In this document: piece after piece, positions 43,781 through 51,813 of the stretch
How positions within the stretch are numbered: position 1 is the first letter of the stretch
Layout: each line of letters opens with the position of its first letter
NCBI GenBank assembly: GCA_031420415.1
Contig: JANOMT010000009.1
Coordinates: 88,906-152,905, forward strand
Length of the DNA: 64,000 nucleotides
DNA from: JANYGA01 sp031420415
GTDB taxonomy: Bacteria; Vulcanimicrobiota; Vulcanimicrobiia; Vulcanimicrobiales; Vulcanimicrobiaceae
Direction: 5' to 3'
The notes under the pieces: model-generated
Seen by the model: the letters and a program-made list of their open reading frames with translations, nothing else
Databases searched by the model: none
Told to the model about the DNA's origin: nothing
Made by a program: the position numbers and the translations under genes

Positions 43781-43803
43781 GCCTGAGCGTATGACGCTCA
43801 GGC
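43781..43803. terminator. Perfect 10-bp hairpin after quinone reductase gene
   Basis: GCCTGAGCGT and its exact complement flank a 3-nt loop (ATG), 13 nt beyond the stop of the minus-strand quinone reductase. There is no clear T-run on either side, so it may be a weak terminator or an mRNA 3' stabiliser. It is the main feature in the roughly 285-nt gap at 43531-43815, where no gene is supported. Confidence 0.55.
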
Positions 43804-43815
43804 GAGCGCGACTCC

Positions 43816-44787
43816 CTACGGGATCAGCAGCAATTTCCCGGTGGTCTTGCGCGCTTCGAGATCGATGTGCGCGCGTGCCGCGTCGGCGAGCGGGTAGGTG
43901 TGCTCCGCGCGTAGCTTGAGCTCGCCTGAGAGCACGCTTGCGAAGAGGCTCTCTGCGCGCATGGTCAATTCTTCTCGCGTCGCAACGTAATGCGCGAGCG
44001 ATGGCCGCGTCGCGAAAAGCGAGCCCTTCGCATTGAGGAGTTGCAGGTCCATCGGCGGCACGGGGCCACTCGAGCCTCCAAAAAGCACGAAGGTTCCGCG
44101 CGGTCGCAGCGCGTTGATGCTGCCTTCCCACGTGGTCTTGCCGACTGAATCGTAGGCCACGTCGACGCCGCGCCCTTGCGTGAACTCACGTGCTTTGGCG
44201 CTGAAGTCTTCGGTGAGGTAGCGAACGATCAGGTCCGCCCCCGCCTCTTTGGAGAGCGCCGCTTTTTGCTCGGTCGAGACGGTCGAAATCACGCGCGCGC
44301 CTTTCGCTTTTGCGAGCTGCGTGAGCAGGAGCCCCACGCCTCCGGCACCGGCGTGAACGAGCGCGACGTGCCCTGGCCCGAGCGCAAACGTGCTATTGAC
44401 GAGATAGTGCGCCGTCATTCCCTGGAGCATGATCGCTGCGGCGTCGTTTGCGGAGATTCCATCGGGCACGCGCACGAGCCGGCCGGCCGGGACGATCGCG
44501 TACTGCGCGTAGGAACCCGCAACACCAGCGTAAGCGACGCGATCGCCCGGGTGGAGATCGGTCACGCCCTCACCGATTGCTTCCACGATGCCCGCGCCTT
44601 CTTGGCCGAGGACGAACGGAAATTTCGGCGCGGGATAGGTGCCCAGCCGGAAATAGACGTCGATGAAGTTGACGCCGATGGCCTCGAGGCGGACGAGACA
44701 CTCGCCTGCGGCGGGGCTCGGCGTCGGAAGGTCGTGCACGCTCAGGACGTCGGGACCGCCGTTGCGGTCGATGGCGATGGCTTTCAT
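43816..44787 (-). CDS. NADPH:quinone reductase (zinc-independent MDR family)
   Basis: The 323-residue medium-chain dehydrogenase/reductase has MKAIAIDRNGGPDVLSVHDL at the start, GVNFIDVYFRLGTYPAPKFP, VPDGISANDAAAIMLQGMTA and the nucleotide loop HAGAGGVGLLLTQLAKAKG. No structural or catalytic zinc Cys cluster is present, as in QorA-type quinone oxidoreductases. It reduces quinones or enones with NADPH. The upstream GGDEF-EAL gene ends at 44789, one base from this start, so both may be on one transcript. Confidence 0.92.
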   Translation of the reverse strand: MKAIAIDRNGGPDVLSVHDLPTPSPAAGECLVRLEAIGVNFIDVYFRLGTYPAPKFPFVLGQEGAGIVEAIGEGVTDLHPGDRVAYAGVAGSYAQYAIVPAGRLVRVPDGISANDAAAIMLQGMTAHYLVNSTFALGPGHVALVHAGAGGVGLLLTQLAKAKGARVISTVSTEQKAALSKEAGADLIVRYLTEDFSAKAREFTQGRGVDVAYDSVGKTTWEGSINALRPRGTFVLFGGSSGPVPPMDLQLLNAKGSLFATRPSLAHYVATREELTMRAESLFASVLSGELKLRAEHTYPLADAARAHIDLEARKTTGKLLLIP

Positions 44788-44788
44788 A

Positions 44789-46870
44789 CTACCGTGAACT
44801 ACCCCCACGCGGCGTTGGTTGTTGGAGGAAACGCAACGCATCGTCTGGTGCCAGCGCCTTCGCGAAATAGAAACCTTGGAGTTGCGTGCAGCCCAGAAGT
44901 TGCAAGAACGTCGCCTGCTCTTCGGTCTCGACGCCTTCGGCGATGACCGCGAGGCTGAGGTTTTGCGCGACGGCGATGATCGCGCGAACGATCGCTTGAT
45001 CGGCGGGATCGGTGAGGATATCGGCGACGAACGAACGATCGATTTTGAGCGAGTCGACGGGGAGCCGCTTGAGATAGCCGAGCGACGAGTAACCCGTGCC
45101 GAAATCGTCGATCGAAAGCGCGACGCCCAGAACTTCGAGCGCCGCGATATTCCGCATTCCCGAATCGACGCTCAGATACGCGCTCTCGGTGATCTCGAGA
45201 TGAAGGCGATGGGGCTCGAGTCCACTTTCCGCAAGCGCGCGCGCTACGGTATCGGCGAAGTCGATTTGACGGAATTGCACGGTCGAGATGTTGACGCACA
45301 TCGCGATATCCGCATACCCGGCCCGGGTGAGGCGCATCGCCTCGCGGCACGCGCGATCGAGCACGAACGTGCCGAGCTTGAAGATGAGACCCGCCTCCTC
45401 GGCGAGCGGGATAAAATCGTTCGGCGAGATCGAGCGACCGTTTTCGGTCCAGCGCGCGAGCGCTTCCAACGACACGACCTTCCCGCTGCGCGCGTCGATG
45501 ATCGGTTGGTAGGCGACGTCGATACCGTCACGATCGAGCGCTTCGCGAAGCGCGCGTTCGAGTTCGCGTTCCGCAACGGCGCGATCGTGGAGATGTGCGG
45601 AGTAGATATCGACGGCGTTTCCACCGCGCGCTTTGGCCGCATACATCGCGGTATCGGCGCTGCGTAAGAGATCGTCGGGCGTCGTGCCGTCGCGTGGATA
45701 GACCGCGAGGCCGATACTTGCGGTAACCACGAGGGTCATTCCATCGTGGGGGATCGGCGTTCCAATCGCGGCTAAGAGATCGTATCCGAGCGCGAGGCCC
45801 GCGATGTCATCGTCGACGTCGTCGAGAATAATAATGAATTCATCGCCACCGGGTCGCGCGACGGTCCCCGAGTCGGCGATGGTTCGTTCCAAGCGTGCGG
45901 CGAGCTCGCGCAAGAGATGATCGCCCGCAGCATGAGCGATCGTATCGTTAATCGTCTTGAAGCGATCGAGATCGATGAAATAGACGCCGAGCGAACGTTC
46001 GCGCGCGTCGGCACGCGCGATCGCGTCTTCGAGCCGATCGCGTAAGAGTAATCGATTGGGCAGGTTGGTGAGGGCGTCGTGCTGTGCGAGATCACGAAGC
46101 TGTGTCTCGGTGATCTTGCGTTCGGTGATATCGAGGACGGCGCCGATGACACGCCGCAGTTCGTTCGTCTCTGCGTCGAAAAAGAAGCGACCGCGTTCGA
46201 AGACGTACCGTTCGCGACCATCGCGCGTGCGAATGCGATGTTCGCACGTATAGGCACTGCGCTCGACGCGCGCACGCTCGATCTCCGCTTCGATCGAAAG
46301 GCGATCGTCCTCGTGATCGAATTCATACAAAGACGACGGTTGTTCCAACGCCGGGTCGACGCCGTAGATCCGAAAGAGTTCGGTAGACCAGCGCATCTCG
46401 CCGGTGCTGAAATCCGTTTCGAAGCTGCCGAGATGTGCGAGTTCTTGCGCTTCGGAGAGGGCGGCGCGACTTTCGGAGAGCGCGCGCGAAACGTCGAGAC
46501 GCGACGTGGCATCGATCGCGAGGACGATTCGCGCGGTCCGGCCGTCGAAAACGAGTTCGGCGGAAGTGAGGTCGACGTAAAACGTATGGCCGTCCGCGCG
46601 CGTGTGACGCCACAACCGCGAGCTCTCCCGTTCGATGGCGAAATTCGCGACCGCGCGACGCACGCTCTCGCGGTCGGATGGCGGGCGAATATCGACGATC
46701 GTCATGCGTAAGAAATCCGCCCGGCGGTAGCCGTATGCGGTACACGCGGCATCGTTGACGTCGAGGAAACGCAACGTCTCGATATCGTAAATCCACATGG
46801 GTTGCGGATTTCGGACGAAGACGTCGCGGTAGCCGTTGGTTCGGCGCGATGCGAGGATGCGGTTTACCAC
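44789..46870 (-). CDS. PAS-PAS-GGDEF-EAL cyclic-di-GMP signalling protein
   Basis: The 693-residue protein has two PAS-type sensory modules (about residues 20-140 and 145-265; VRNPQPMWIYDIETLRFLDV and AHLGSFETDFSTGEMRWS). A GGDEF domain follows (active-site RPGGDEFIIIL near residue 355), then an EAL domain (SLEALARW, GVETEEQAT). Both catalytic motifs are intact, so it may make and hydrolyse cyclic-di-GMP. No membrane helix is seen, so it senses a cytoplasmic cue. GTG 46870 overlaps the stop of the DUF427 gene; the open frame upstream is Arg-rich and not protein-like. Confidence 0.92.
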   Translation of the reverse strand: MVNRILASRRTNGYRDVFVRNPQPMWIYDIETLRFLDVNDAACTAYGYRRADFLRMTIVDIRPPSDRESVRRAVANFAIERESSRLWRHTRADGHTFYVDLTSAELVFDGRTARIVLAIDATSRLDVSRALSESRAALSEAQELAHLGSFETDFSTGEMRWSTELFRIYGVDPALEQPSSLYEFDHEDDRLSIEAEIERARVERSAYTCEHRIRTRDGRERYVFERGRFFFDAETNELRRVIGAVLDITERKITETQLRDLAQHDALTNLPNRLLLRDRLEDAIARADARERSLGVYFIDLDRFKTINDTIAHAAGDHLLRELAARLERTIADSGTVARPGGDEFIIILDDVDDDIAGLALGYDLLAAIGTPIPHDGMTLVVTASIGLAVYPRDGTTPDDLLRSADTAMYAAKARGGNAVDIYSAHLHDRAVAERELERALREALDRDGIDVAYQPIIDARSGKVVSLEALARWTENGRSISPNDFIPLAEEAGLIFKLGTFVLDRACREAMRLTRAGYADIAMCVNISTVQFRQIDFADTVARALAESGLEPHRLHLEITESAYLSVDSGMRNIAALEVLGVALSIDDFGTGYSSLGYLKRLPVDSLKIDRSFVADILTDPADQAIVRAIIAVAQNLSLAVIAEGVETEEQATFLQLLGCTQLQGFYFAKALAPDDALRFLQQPTPRGGSSR

Positions 46871-47361
46871 CCCCACGTCCCGGCGGCACCTTTGAACGGT
46901 CCGACGATATCTGCCGTGATCCAGCCTCCGTAAAAATCGCCTTCTTGCGCGACGATGCGTTCGTCGTCGACATAACACGCATCGACGCGGGATGCGTAAA
47001 ACGCGAAATGGCCGGCGAGCGCATCGAAGGCTCGCGTCGGTTGCGGATAGGCCCATGCGGCTTTCGTCGATCGCCGTTCGCCGACGACGAGATCGTAATA
47101 GTTCGCACGCCCTTTAAATTCGCAAAAGCTCGAGCCGTCGACCGAAACGAGCGTCGCTAGATCGATATCGTTCGGTGGTAAATAATACACCGGAGGATGG
47201 CTCGTTTCGAGAACGCGCCACGCATTCGTCGTCTCGGCGATCGTACCGCCGCCGAATTCTATTCGTAGCCGACGCGGCGTGCGCTCGAGCCGTGGCGGCC
47301 GCGGATAGTCCCAAACCGATTCTTGGCCGGGACCCGGAGTCGTGCGTCGGCTTTGAGCCAT
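46864..47361 (-). CDS. DUF427 (PF04248) domain protein
   Basis: The 165-residue protein matches DUF427: WDYPRPPRLERTPRRLRIEF, AETTNAWRVLETSHPPVYYL, FCEFKGRANYYDLVVGERRS and WAYPQPTRAF, with the conserved aromatic residues of a small beta-barrel. Function is unknown. AGGAAGC precedes ATG 47361. An upstream ATG at 47430 would add an unconvincing extension. The TAA lies inside the GTG start region of the GGDEF-EAL gene, so translation is coupled. Confidence 0.82.
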   Translation of the reverse strand: MAQSRRTTPGPGQESVWDYPRPPRLERTPRRLRIEFGGGTIAETTNAWRVLETSHPPVYYLPPNDIDLATLVSVDGSSFCEFKGRANYYDLVVGERRSTKAAWAYPQPTRAFDALAGHFAFYASRVDACYVDDERIVAQEGDFYGGWITADIVGPFKGAAGTWGW

Positions 47362-47410
47362 AATGCATGCTTCCTGATGTCGACGAGGACGTCTTTCTTC
47401 CGCGACCATA

Positions 47411-47470
47411 TTGACTTCGGCATGAATCATGCTATTGTACTAGTATATTAGTTCAATAGTACGTTAGGAG
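47411..47470 (+). promoter_or_regulatory. Promoter and 28-bp dyad operator of GntR-ABC operon
   Basis: TTGACT (47411-47416), a 16-nt spacer and TATTGT (47433-47438) make a plausible promoter. Centred at 47445.5 is a 28-bp dyad (47432-47459) with CTATTG and CAATAG outer arms and ACTA/TAGT inner arms, matching in 12 of 14 positions. This AT-rich dyad overlaps the -10 and probably is the autoregulatory site of the GntR protein. TAGGAG is the ribosome binding site of the leader ORF. Confidence 0.7.
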
Positions 47471-47475
47471 ATTCA

Positions 47476-47601
47476 ATGGACGACACATCGAGGAAACATC
47501 GCGCACCCGTTACGGACGAAATCCCGCCCCGCGGACGTCCGACCGTCATCGCAACGCCACGAGCAACGGCCCTCTTCCCTGGTTGGGGCGTTCGGATCTA
47601 G
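47476..47601 (+). CDS. 41-aa leader ORF upstream of gntR
   Basis: ATG 47476 follows TAGGAG and opens 41 codons ending TAG at 47599-47601. The product is Arg/Pro/Thr-rich with no hydrophobic helix. The GntR gene begins inside it (TTG 47583) or 2 nt after it (TTG 47604), neither with a good ribosome binding site of its own, so this ORF probably carries ribosomes to gntR by coupling. It could be a regulatory leader peptide or a decayed first domain. Confidence 0.5.
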   Translation: MDDTSRKHRAPVTDEIPPRGRPTVIATPRATALFPGWGVRI

Positions 47602-48005
47602 CCTTGCCGGCCATCATCTCCGTCGATCCACGTAGCGGCGTTCCGATCTATCTCCAATTGATCGAGCAGGTCAAGCGTGCCGTCGCACTCGGCACGCTCG
47701 AGGCCGGCGAGCAATTGCCGACCGTGAAGGCCCTCGCACTCCATCTTACGGTCAATCCAAATACCGTCGCTCGCGCGTACCGCGAGCTCGAACGCGACCG
47801 CGTGATCGAGACGAGTCCCGGGCGTGGTTCGTTCGTGCGTGCCGATGGCTCGCCATCGGAAGTCAAGCGCGCCGTTGCCGACGTCGCGGCGAGTGCGCTC
47901 GGCGATGCCGTACGTGAGTGTCGCTCGCTCGGCTGCGATGCGCCCGCGATTCGTACGCTACTCGAAAGCGCGCTCGAGCGCTGGTTTCCGGGGGAGAAGT
48001 CGTGA
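47583..48005 (+). CDS. GntR-family regulator, YtrA type
   Basis: The 140-residue protein has a winged helix-turn-helix (GVPIYLQLIEQVKRAVALG, LPTVKALALHLTVNPNTVAR, SPGRGSFV) and only a short helical tail of about 50 residues instead of a ligand domain. This is the YtrA subclass, which often controls adjacent ABC exporter genes. TTG 47583 or TTG 47604 are the possible starts. Its TGA shares GTGA with the ATPase gene, and it should bind the 28-bp dyad upstream. Confidence 0.87.
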   Translation: MGRSDLALPAIISVDPRSGVPIYLQLIEQVKRAVALGTLEAGEQLPTVKALALHLTVNPNTVARAYRELERDRVIETSPGRGSFVRADGSPSEVKRAVADVAASALGDAVRECRSLGCDAPAIRTLLESALERWFPGEKS

Positions 48006-48898
48006 ACGCCATTTCCATTGCGAATCTGACCAAGCGCTACGGTACGACGCTCGCCGTCGACGACGTGTCGTTCGAGATCGCCGAAGGTTCCGTCTGCGGG
48101 CTTCTCGGGCCAAATGGAGCCGGGAAATCGACGACGATGCGGTGTCTTCTCGGGCTCGTACGACCGACGAGTGGACGGCTTATGATCGGCGGCCGACCGG
48201 TCGTCGCGGAGACGTTCGAATCGCTCGCCTACGTGCCCGATCGTAACGCGCTCTACGGTTGGATGACGATCGCGGATCATATCGAAATCATGCGGCGAAG
48301 CTACAAGAATTTCGATCGTATACGACTGAACGAACTCATCGCGATGTTTGCGCTAGATCCACGTAAGAAGGTCGGCACGCTTTCGAAAGGCCAGCAGAGC
48401 GCCGTCGCGCTCGCACTCGCGTTCTCGATCCGACCGCGCGTACTCGTCCTCGACGAGCCATCGAGCGGACTCGATCCCATCTTCCAACGTGTCGTGCTCG
48501 ACCTCATCATCGATGCCGCATCGAATGGCGCGACGGTGCTTTTTTCCTCGCATCAAATCGGTCAGGTCGAACGGGCGGCGGATCGCGTCGTGATCATGCG
48601 CTCGGGTAAGACGATCGTCGACGGCGAGATCGATCGCCTCAAAAGCGATGAGAAGATCGTCGAAGCCATCTTTCCTAGCGACGCGTACGTGACGGCACGC
48701 TTCGATACCGACGCACGCGTTCGACGCGTCGAGCGGATGGGGCGGACGCTTCGACTTTTCGTCCGCACGGATGCGGCGGCGATCGCGCGTGAAGTCGAAG
48801 CGCTCGCCCCGCGCGCGGTCCAAATCGTCGATCTCGGACTCGAAGATATTTTCCTCGGCGCCGTCGGCGCGAATGCTGTAACGCAGGGAGTGAGCTAA
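48002..48898 (+). CDS. ABC exporter ATP-binding protein
   Basis: The 298-residue ATPase starts at GTG inside the gntR stop (GTGA). Walker A is GPNGAGKST near residue 42, the signature region reads LSKGQQSAVALA, Walker B is LVLDEPSSGLD, and the switch His lies in LFSSHQIGQ. The approximately 75-residue C-terminal extension (from about residue 220) is typical of antibiotic or peptide exporters of the YtrB/CcmA-like class. Transported substrate is unknown. Its TAA overlaps the permease start in TAATG. Confidence 0.9.
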   Translation: MNAISIANLTKRYGTTLAVDDVSFEIAEGSVCGLLGPNGAGKSTTMRCLLGLVRPTSGRLMIGGRPVVAETFESLAYVPDRNALYGWMTIADHIEIMRRSYKNFDRIRLNELIAMFALDPRKKVGTLSKGQQSAVALALAFSIRPRVLVLDEPSSGLDPIFQRVVLDLIIDAASNGATVLFSSHQIGQVERAADRVVIMRSGKTIVDGEIDRLKSDEKIVEAIFPSDAYVTARFDTDARVRRVERMGRTLRLFVRTDAAAIAREVEALAPRAVQIVDLGLEDIFLGAVGANAVTQGVS

Positions 48899-49722
48899 TG
48901 GAATACGTGGAATTTCTTCGCGTCCGACGTGTGTTAACGATTTTCGCAACGTTCGTCGCTGTGATTGCGATCCTCGCAATTGCGACCATCGTCTATTCAT
49001 CGATAGCAACCACCGGCAAAGACACATTCGTGATTGGGTCGATCGGCGATAAATCGCCGACGGAGTCGCACAAACTTTCATCGTATCTTCAGGCGCTACC
49101 CATCCCGCTCGGATTACTCTTAGGAATCGCGAGTTATGTGGCGATTGTCGTTGCGACCGTCTTTGCATCGAGCCTCAATAAAGAAAACGATGGTCTCGAC
49201 TTCGTCTTCGTGAAACCCATCCGACGCGAGATTATCGCGATGCGCTACTTCGCAACGGATATCGTTGGAATTCTCGCGATCTTCGCGTTCACGATCGCAG
49301 CCGAGCTCATCTCTCTCGCGCTCTCGCATCTCTCCTACCGCATCAGTATCGATGCGCGAGCGTTCTGGGTCGGCGGTCTCGGGCTCGGCGTCGCATTCAT
49401 GTGGTACGGCATCTTGCAGGCTGTTACGGCAACCTATAAAGGCAAGGGCGGCATGATCGTCGGCTTCAGCTGGGCTATCTTCGGCGGTCTCACAGGCGCC
49501 GGTTCGCTCACGGTGCTCGGGCCGATTTACCTCGGCATCGTACGAGCAATCAATTTTGCCAATCCGCTTGCATATTTGTCATCACTCGCAAGCAACGGAA
49601 GTACGTATAACGTCGGTTCGGTGCTCGGCGGATCACTCGAAGCGCACGCGTGCATCGTCTGGGTAATCGCGTTAGGTGCCATGGCGATCGCGGCTATCTC
49701 GTGGAAACGCGTGGAAGTGTAA
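48898..49722 (+). CDS. ABC exporter membrane protein
   Basis: The 274-residue protein has about six hydrophobic segments (for example TIFATFVAVIAILAIATIV, LGLLLGIASYVAIVVATVFA, FATDIVGILAIFAFTIAAEL). The sequence SLNKENDGLDFVFVKPIRRE is typical of ABC-2-type permease coupling regions. It ends with a sixth helix in the C-terminal region. It forms the membrane part of the exporter with the ATPase just upstream, and the GntR protein is likely to repress the whole set. Substrate unknown. Confidence 0.85.
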   Translation: MEYVEFLRVRRVLTIFATFVAVIAILAIATIVYSSIATTGKDTFVIGSIGDKSPTESHKLSSYLQALPIPLGLLLGIASYVAIVVATVFASSLNKENDGLDFVFVKPIRREIIAMRYFATDIVGILAIFAFTIAAELISLALSHLSYRISIDARAFWVGGLGLGVAFMWYGILQAVTATYKGKGGMIVGFSWAIFGGLTGAGSLTVLGPIYLGIVRAINFANPLAYLSSLASNGSTYNVGSVLGGSLEAHACIVWVIALGAMAIAAISWKRVEV

Positions 49723-49741
49723 CTTCGGGCAGCCGCGCGAT

Positions 49742-50908
49742 TTACTTTACGATGAAATTACTCGGATTCGCGGCCGTCACGTAGCGCCACGCACCATCTT
49801 TGACCGTGTAGAAAAAGGCATTCGGGTTCTGCGGATCGCCGTCGTTTGCAAACGAAAGCGATCCGACGACGGTATCGAACGAGCTTGAAAAACCGAGCCC
49901 ACGTTGCACCGCTAGCCGATCGGAAGCGCCCGTGCGCTTGACGACCGCGAGGACGATCTGCGTGGCGGCATACGAGAACGCGGCGATCGGCGACATCGGC
50001 CCGTAGCGCCGCTCGTAATCGTTCTTGATCCGGAAGGCGCCGGGGGCGAGGTTGAGCGGCGGCATCGAACACGAGATCGTCAAGCCTTCGGCTTGGGGCC
50101 CGAGCTTCGCGATCGTTGCGGCATCGAAGAATCCTTGCGATGCGAAGAACGGACCCGTGTATCCGAGGGCGCGGAGCTTGGGAACGATCGGCGCCATGTC
50201 TTTCGTGATACCGGCGAGATAGACGATCTCGGGCGCTTTCTCGAGCGTCGCCTTCGCAACACCCGCAAAATCCGGCTTGTCCCACGCGAAGGCGATCGCG
50301 TTCGAGGTGACTTTATCGCCGAGCATCTGATCCTGAAATCCGGCAGCGACATCTGCGCCGTAATCGCCATCTTGATAGAGGACCGCGACCGTTTTGGGCT
50401 TGATCGTGGCGTTGATGTAGCGTGCCGCGAGATGCCCTTCGATCGAATCTTTCGTCGGTAAACGAATGAGGTTTCCGTACCCATGTGCGGTGAGGCGGTC
50501 GTAGGTCGAGGCCGGACAGATGATGGGCATCCTGTTCGTGACGTACGTCTGCAACGCGGCTTCGGTGATGCGGCCGCTGAGATGGCCGATGACGGCGACG
50601 ACGTTGGCATCGTCGCATGCAAACTCGGCGTTTACGAGTCCCGACGCGAGCAGATTCTGATCGTCGAACGTGCGCATGAGGTACGCTTTGTCGAGCGACC
50701 CGCGCGAACGATTGGCGTCGTCGGTTGCGGCGCGGACGCCGTTTGCGATCTGTTCGCCCGCGCGCATCGAATCGCCGGTAAACGGTCCGACGACGCCGAT
50801 CGTCACCGATCCGCCGAGCGGGAGATCGCCGTAGATCGCAAGCGCGGGCGTCGCGGGGATGGCGGCGGTCGCTGCGGCAGCGGCTGCGATAAACGAACGA
50901 CGCTTCAC
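49742..50908 (-). CDS. Branched-chain amino acid-type ABC substrate-binding protein
   Basis: The 388-residue protein starts with a signal (MKRRSFIAAAAAATAAIPA, Tat-like RR). The two-lobe LivK/LivJ-type fold shows SVTIGVVGPFTGDSMRAGEQ, VVAVIGHLSGRITEAALQTY, VAVLYQDGDYGADVAAGFQD and SQGFFDAATIAKLGPQAEGL. It binds a small organic ligand in the periplasm. No permease or ATPase genes for this family are in the window, so it may be an orphan or work in trans. It lies 20 nt downstream of the UbiA-type prenyltransferase gene, probably one transcript. Confidence 0.88.
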   Translation of the reverse strand: MKRRSFIAAAAAATAAIPATPALAIYGDLPLGGSVTIGVVGPFTGDSMRAGEQIANGVRAATDDANRSRGSLDKAYLMRTFDDQNLLASGLVNAEFACDDANVVAVIGHLSGRITEAALQTYVTNRMPIICPASTYDRLTAHGYGNLIRLPTKDSIEGHLAARYINATIKPKTVAVLYQDGDYGADVAAGFQDQMLGDKVTSNAIAFAWDKPDFAGVAKATLEKAPEIVYLAGITKDMAPIVPKLRALGYTGPFFASQGFFDAATIAKLGPQAEGLTISCSMPPLNLAPGAFRIKNDYERRYGPMSPIAAFSYAATQIVLAVVKRTGASDRLAVQRGLGFSSSFDTVVGSLSFANDGDPQNPNAFFYTVKDGAWRYVTAANPSNFIVK

Positions 50909-50928
50909 GGAATACTCGTCTCTAGAAC

Positions 50929-51813
50929 CTACGTGTGAAAGGCAAACCCGGCGTACGTCGTCGCGAGAAACGCGAGTGAGAAGACCATGTTGCCGATGAA
51001 GACACGCTCGTTCAACACGAAGACATTTTCGGCCCGGTCGATCAGCCGCATTTCATAGATCGCGAGTGCGACGCCGAAGGCGGCGCCAGCGTAGTAGAGT
51101 GGCCCGACCGAGGCGAGGATGCCGGCAATTACGAGTACGACGGCCATCGCGACGTGCATCGCGATCGGAAGCGCGCGACCTCTCGCGACGCCGAAACGCG
51201 CGGGAATCGAGCGAATGTTTTGCGCGAGGTCGACGTCGCGATCCATGAGCGCATAGATGACATCGAAACCCGCGACCCACAGCGTTACCGCGACGAACAA
51301 GAGGATCGCAGAAATCGAAATCGTGCCGCTCACCGCCACGTAGGCACCGAGCGGAGCGAAGCCGTCGACGGCACCGAGCACGAAGTGCACGCCCCACGTG
51401 AAGCGTTTGCAAAATGGATACGCGAAAATCCCGATCGCCGCGAGCGGCAAGAGTCGCAAGCATAGCGGGTTGAGCAGCGCCGCCGAGACGACGAGGAGGA
51501 CGATGCCCGCGATCGCGACGCCGAGCATGACACCGGGTGCGAGCGACCCGTTGGCGAGCGCGCGGCGTGCGGTACGCGGATTCTGCGCGTCGATATCGCG
51601 GTCGATGTAGCGGTTCGCCGCCATCGCGGCCGTGCGCGCGCCGAGCACGGCGAGCGTGATCCACACGAATTGAAAGAGCGTCGGGAGGCCGCGCGCCGCA
51701 AAGACCGCGCCGACGTACGCGAAGGGCAATGCGAAGAGCGTGTGCTCGACGCGGATCTCTTTGAGGAGGAGGGACACGATGGCCCCAGGCGACGTCGCGC
51801 GACTAACGCTCAT
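50929..51813 (-). CDS. mqnP: UbiA-family prenyltransferase, menaquinone (MqnP-like)
   Basis: The 294-residue membrane enzyme has about eight helices and two Asp-rich motifs, NRYIDRDID and DVIYALMDRDVD, which bind Mg-diphosphate. The start EIRVEHTLFALPFAYVGAVF is typical of MqnP, which prenylates the 1,4-dihydroxy-6-naphthoate ring in the futalosine menaquinone route. The partner UbiD-type decarboxylase overlaps by 11 nt upstream, matching MqnP/MqnL. The alternative is the 4-hydroxybenzoate enzyme UbiA, but no ubiquinone gene is near. ATG 51813 gives the family N-terminus. Confidence 0.85.
   Translation of the reverse strand: MSVSRATSPGAIVSLLLKEIRVEHTLFALPFAYVGAVFAARGLPTLFQFVWITLAVLGARTAAMAANRYIDRDIDAQNPRTARRALANGSLAPGVMLGVAIAGIVLLVVSAALLNPLCLRLLPLAAIGIFAYPFCKRFTWGVHFVLGAVDGFAPLGAYVAVSGTISISAILLFVAVTLWVAGFDVIYALMDRDVDLAQNIRSIPARFGVARGRALPIAMHVAMAVVLVIAGILASVGPLYYAGAAFGVALAIYEMRLIDRAENVFVLNERVFIGNMVFSLAFLATTYAGFAFHT

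Noticed and set aside
43577..43786. 69-codon plus-strand frame before the quinone reductase gene
   Set aside because: Basic, low-complexity end and no ribosome binding site; a minus-strand frame there is equally open, suggesting chance.
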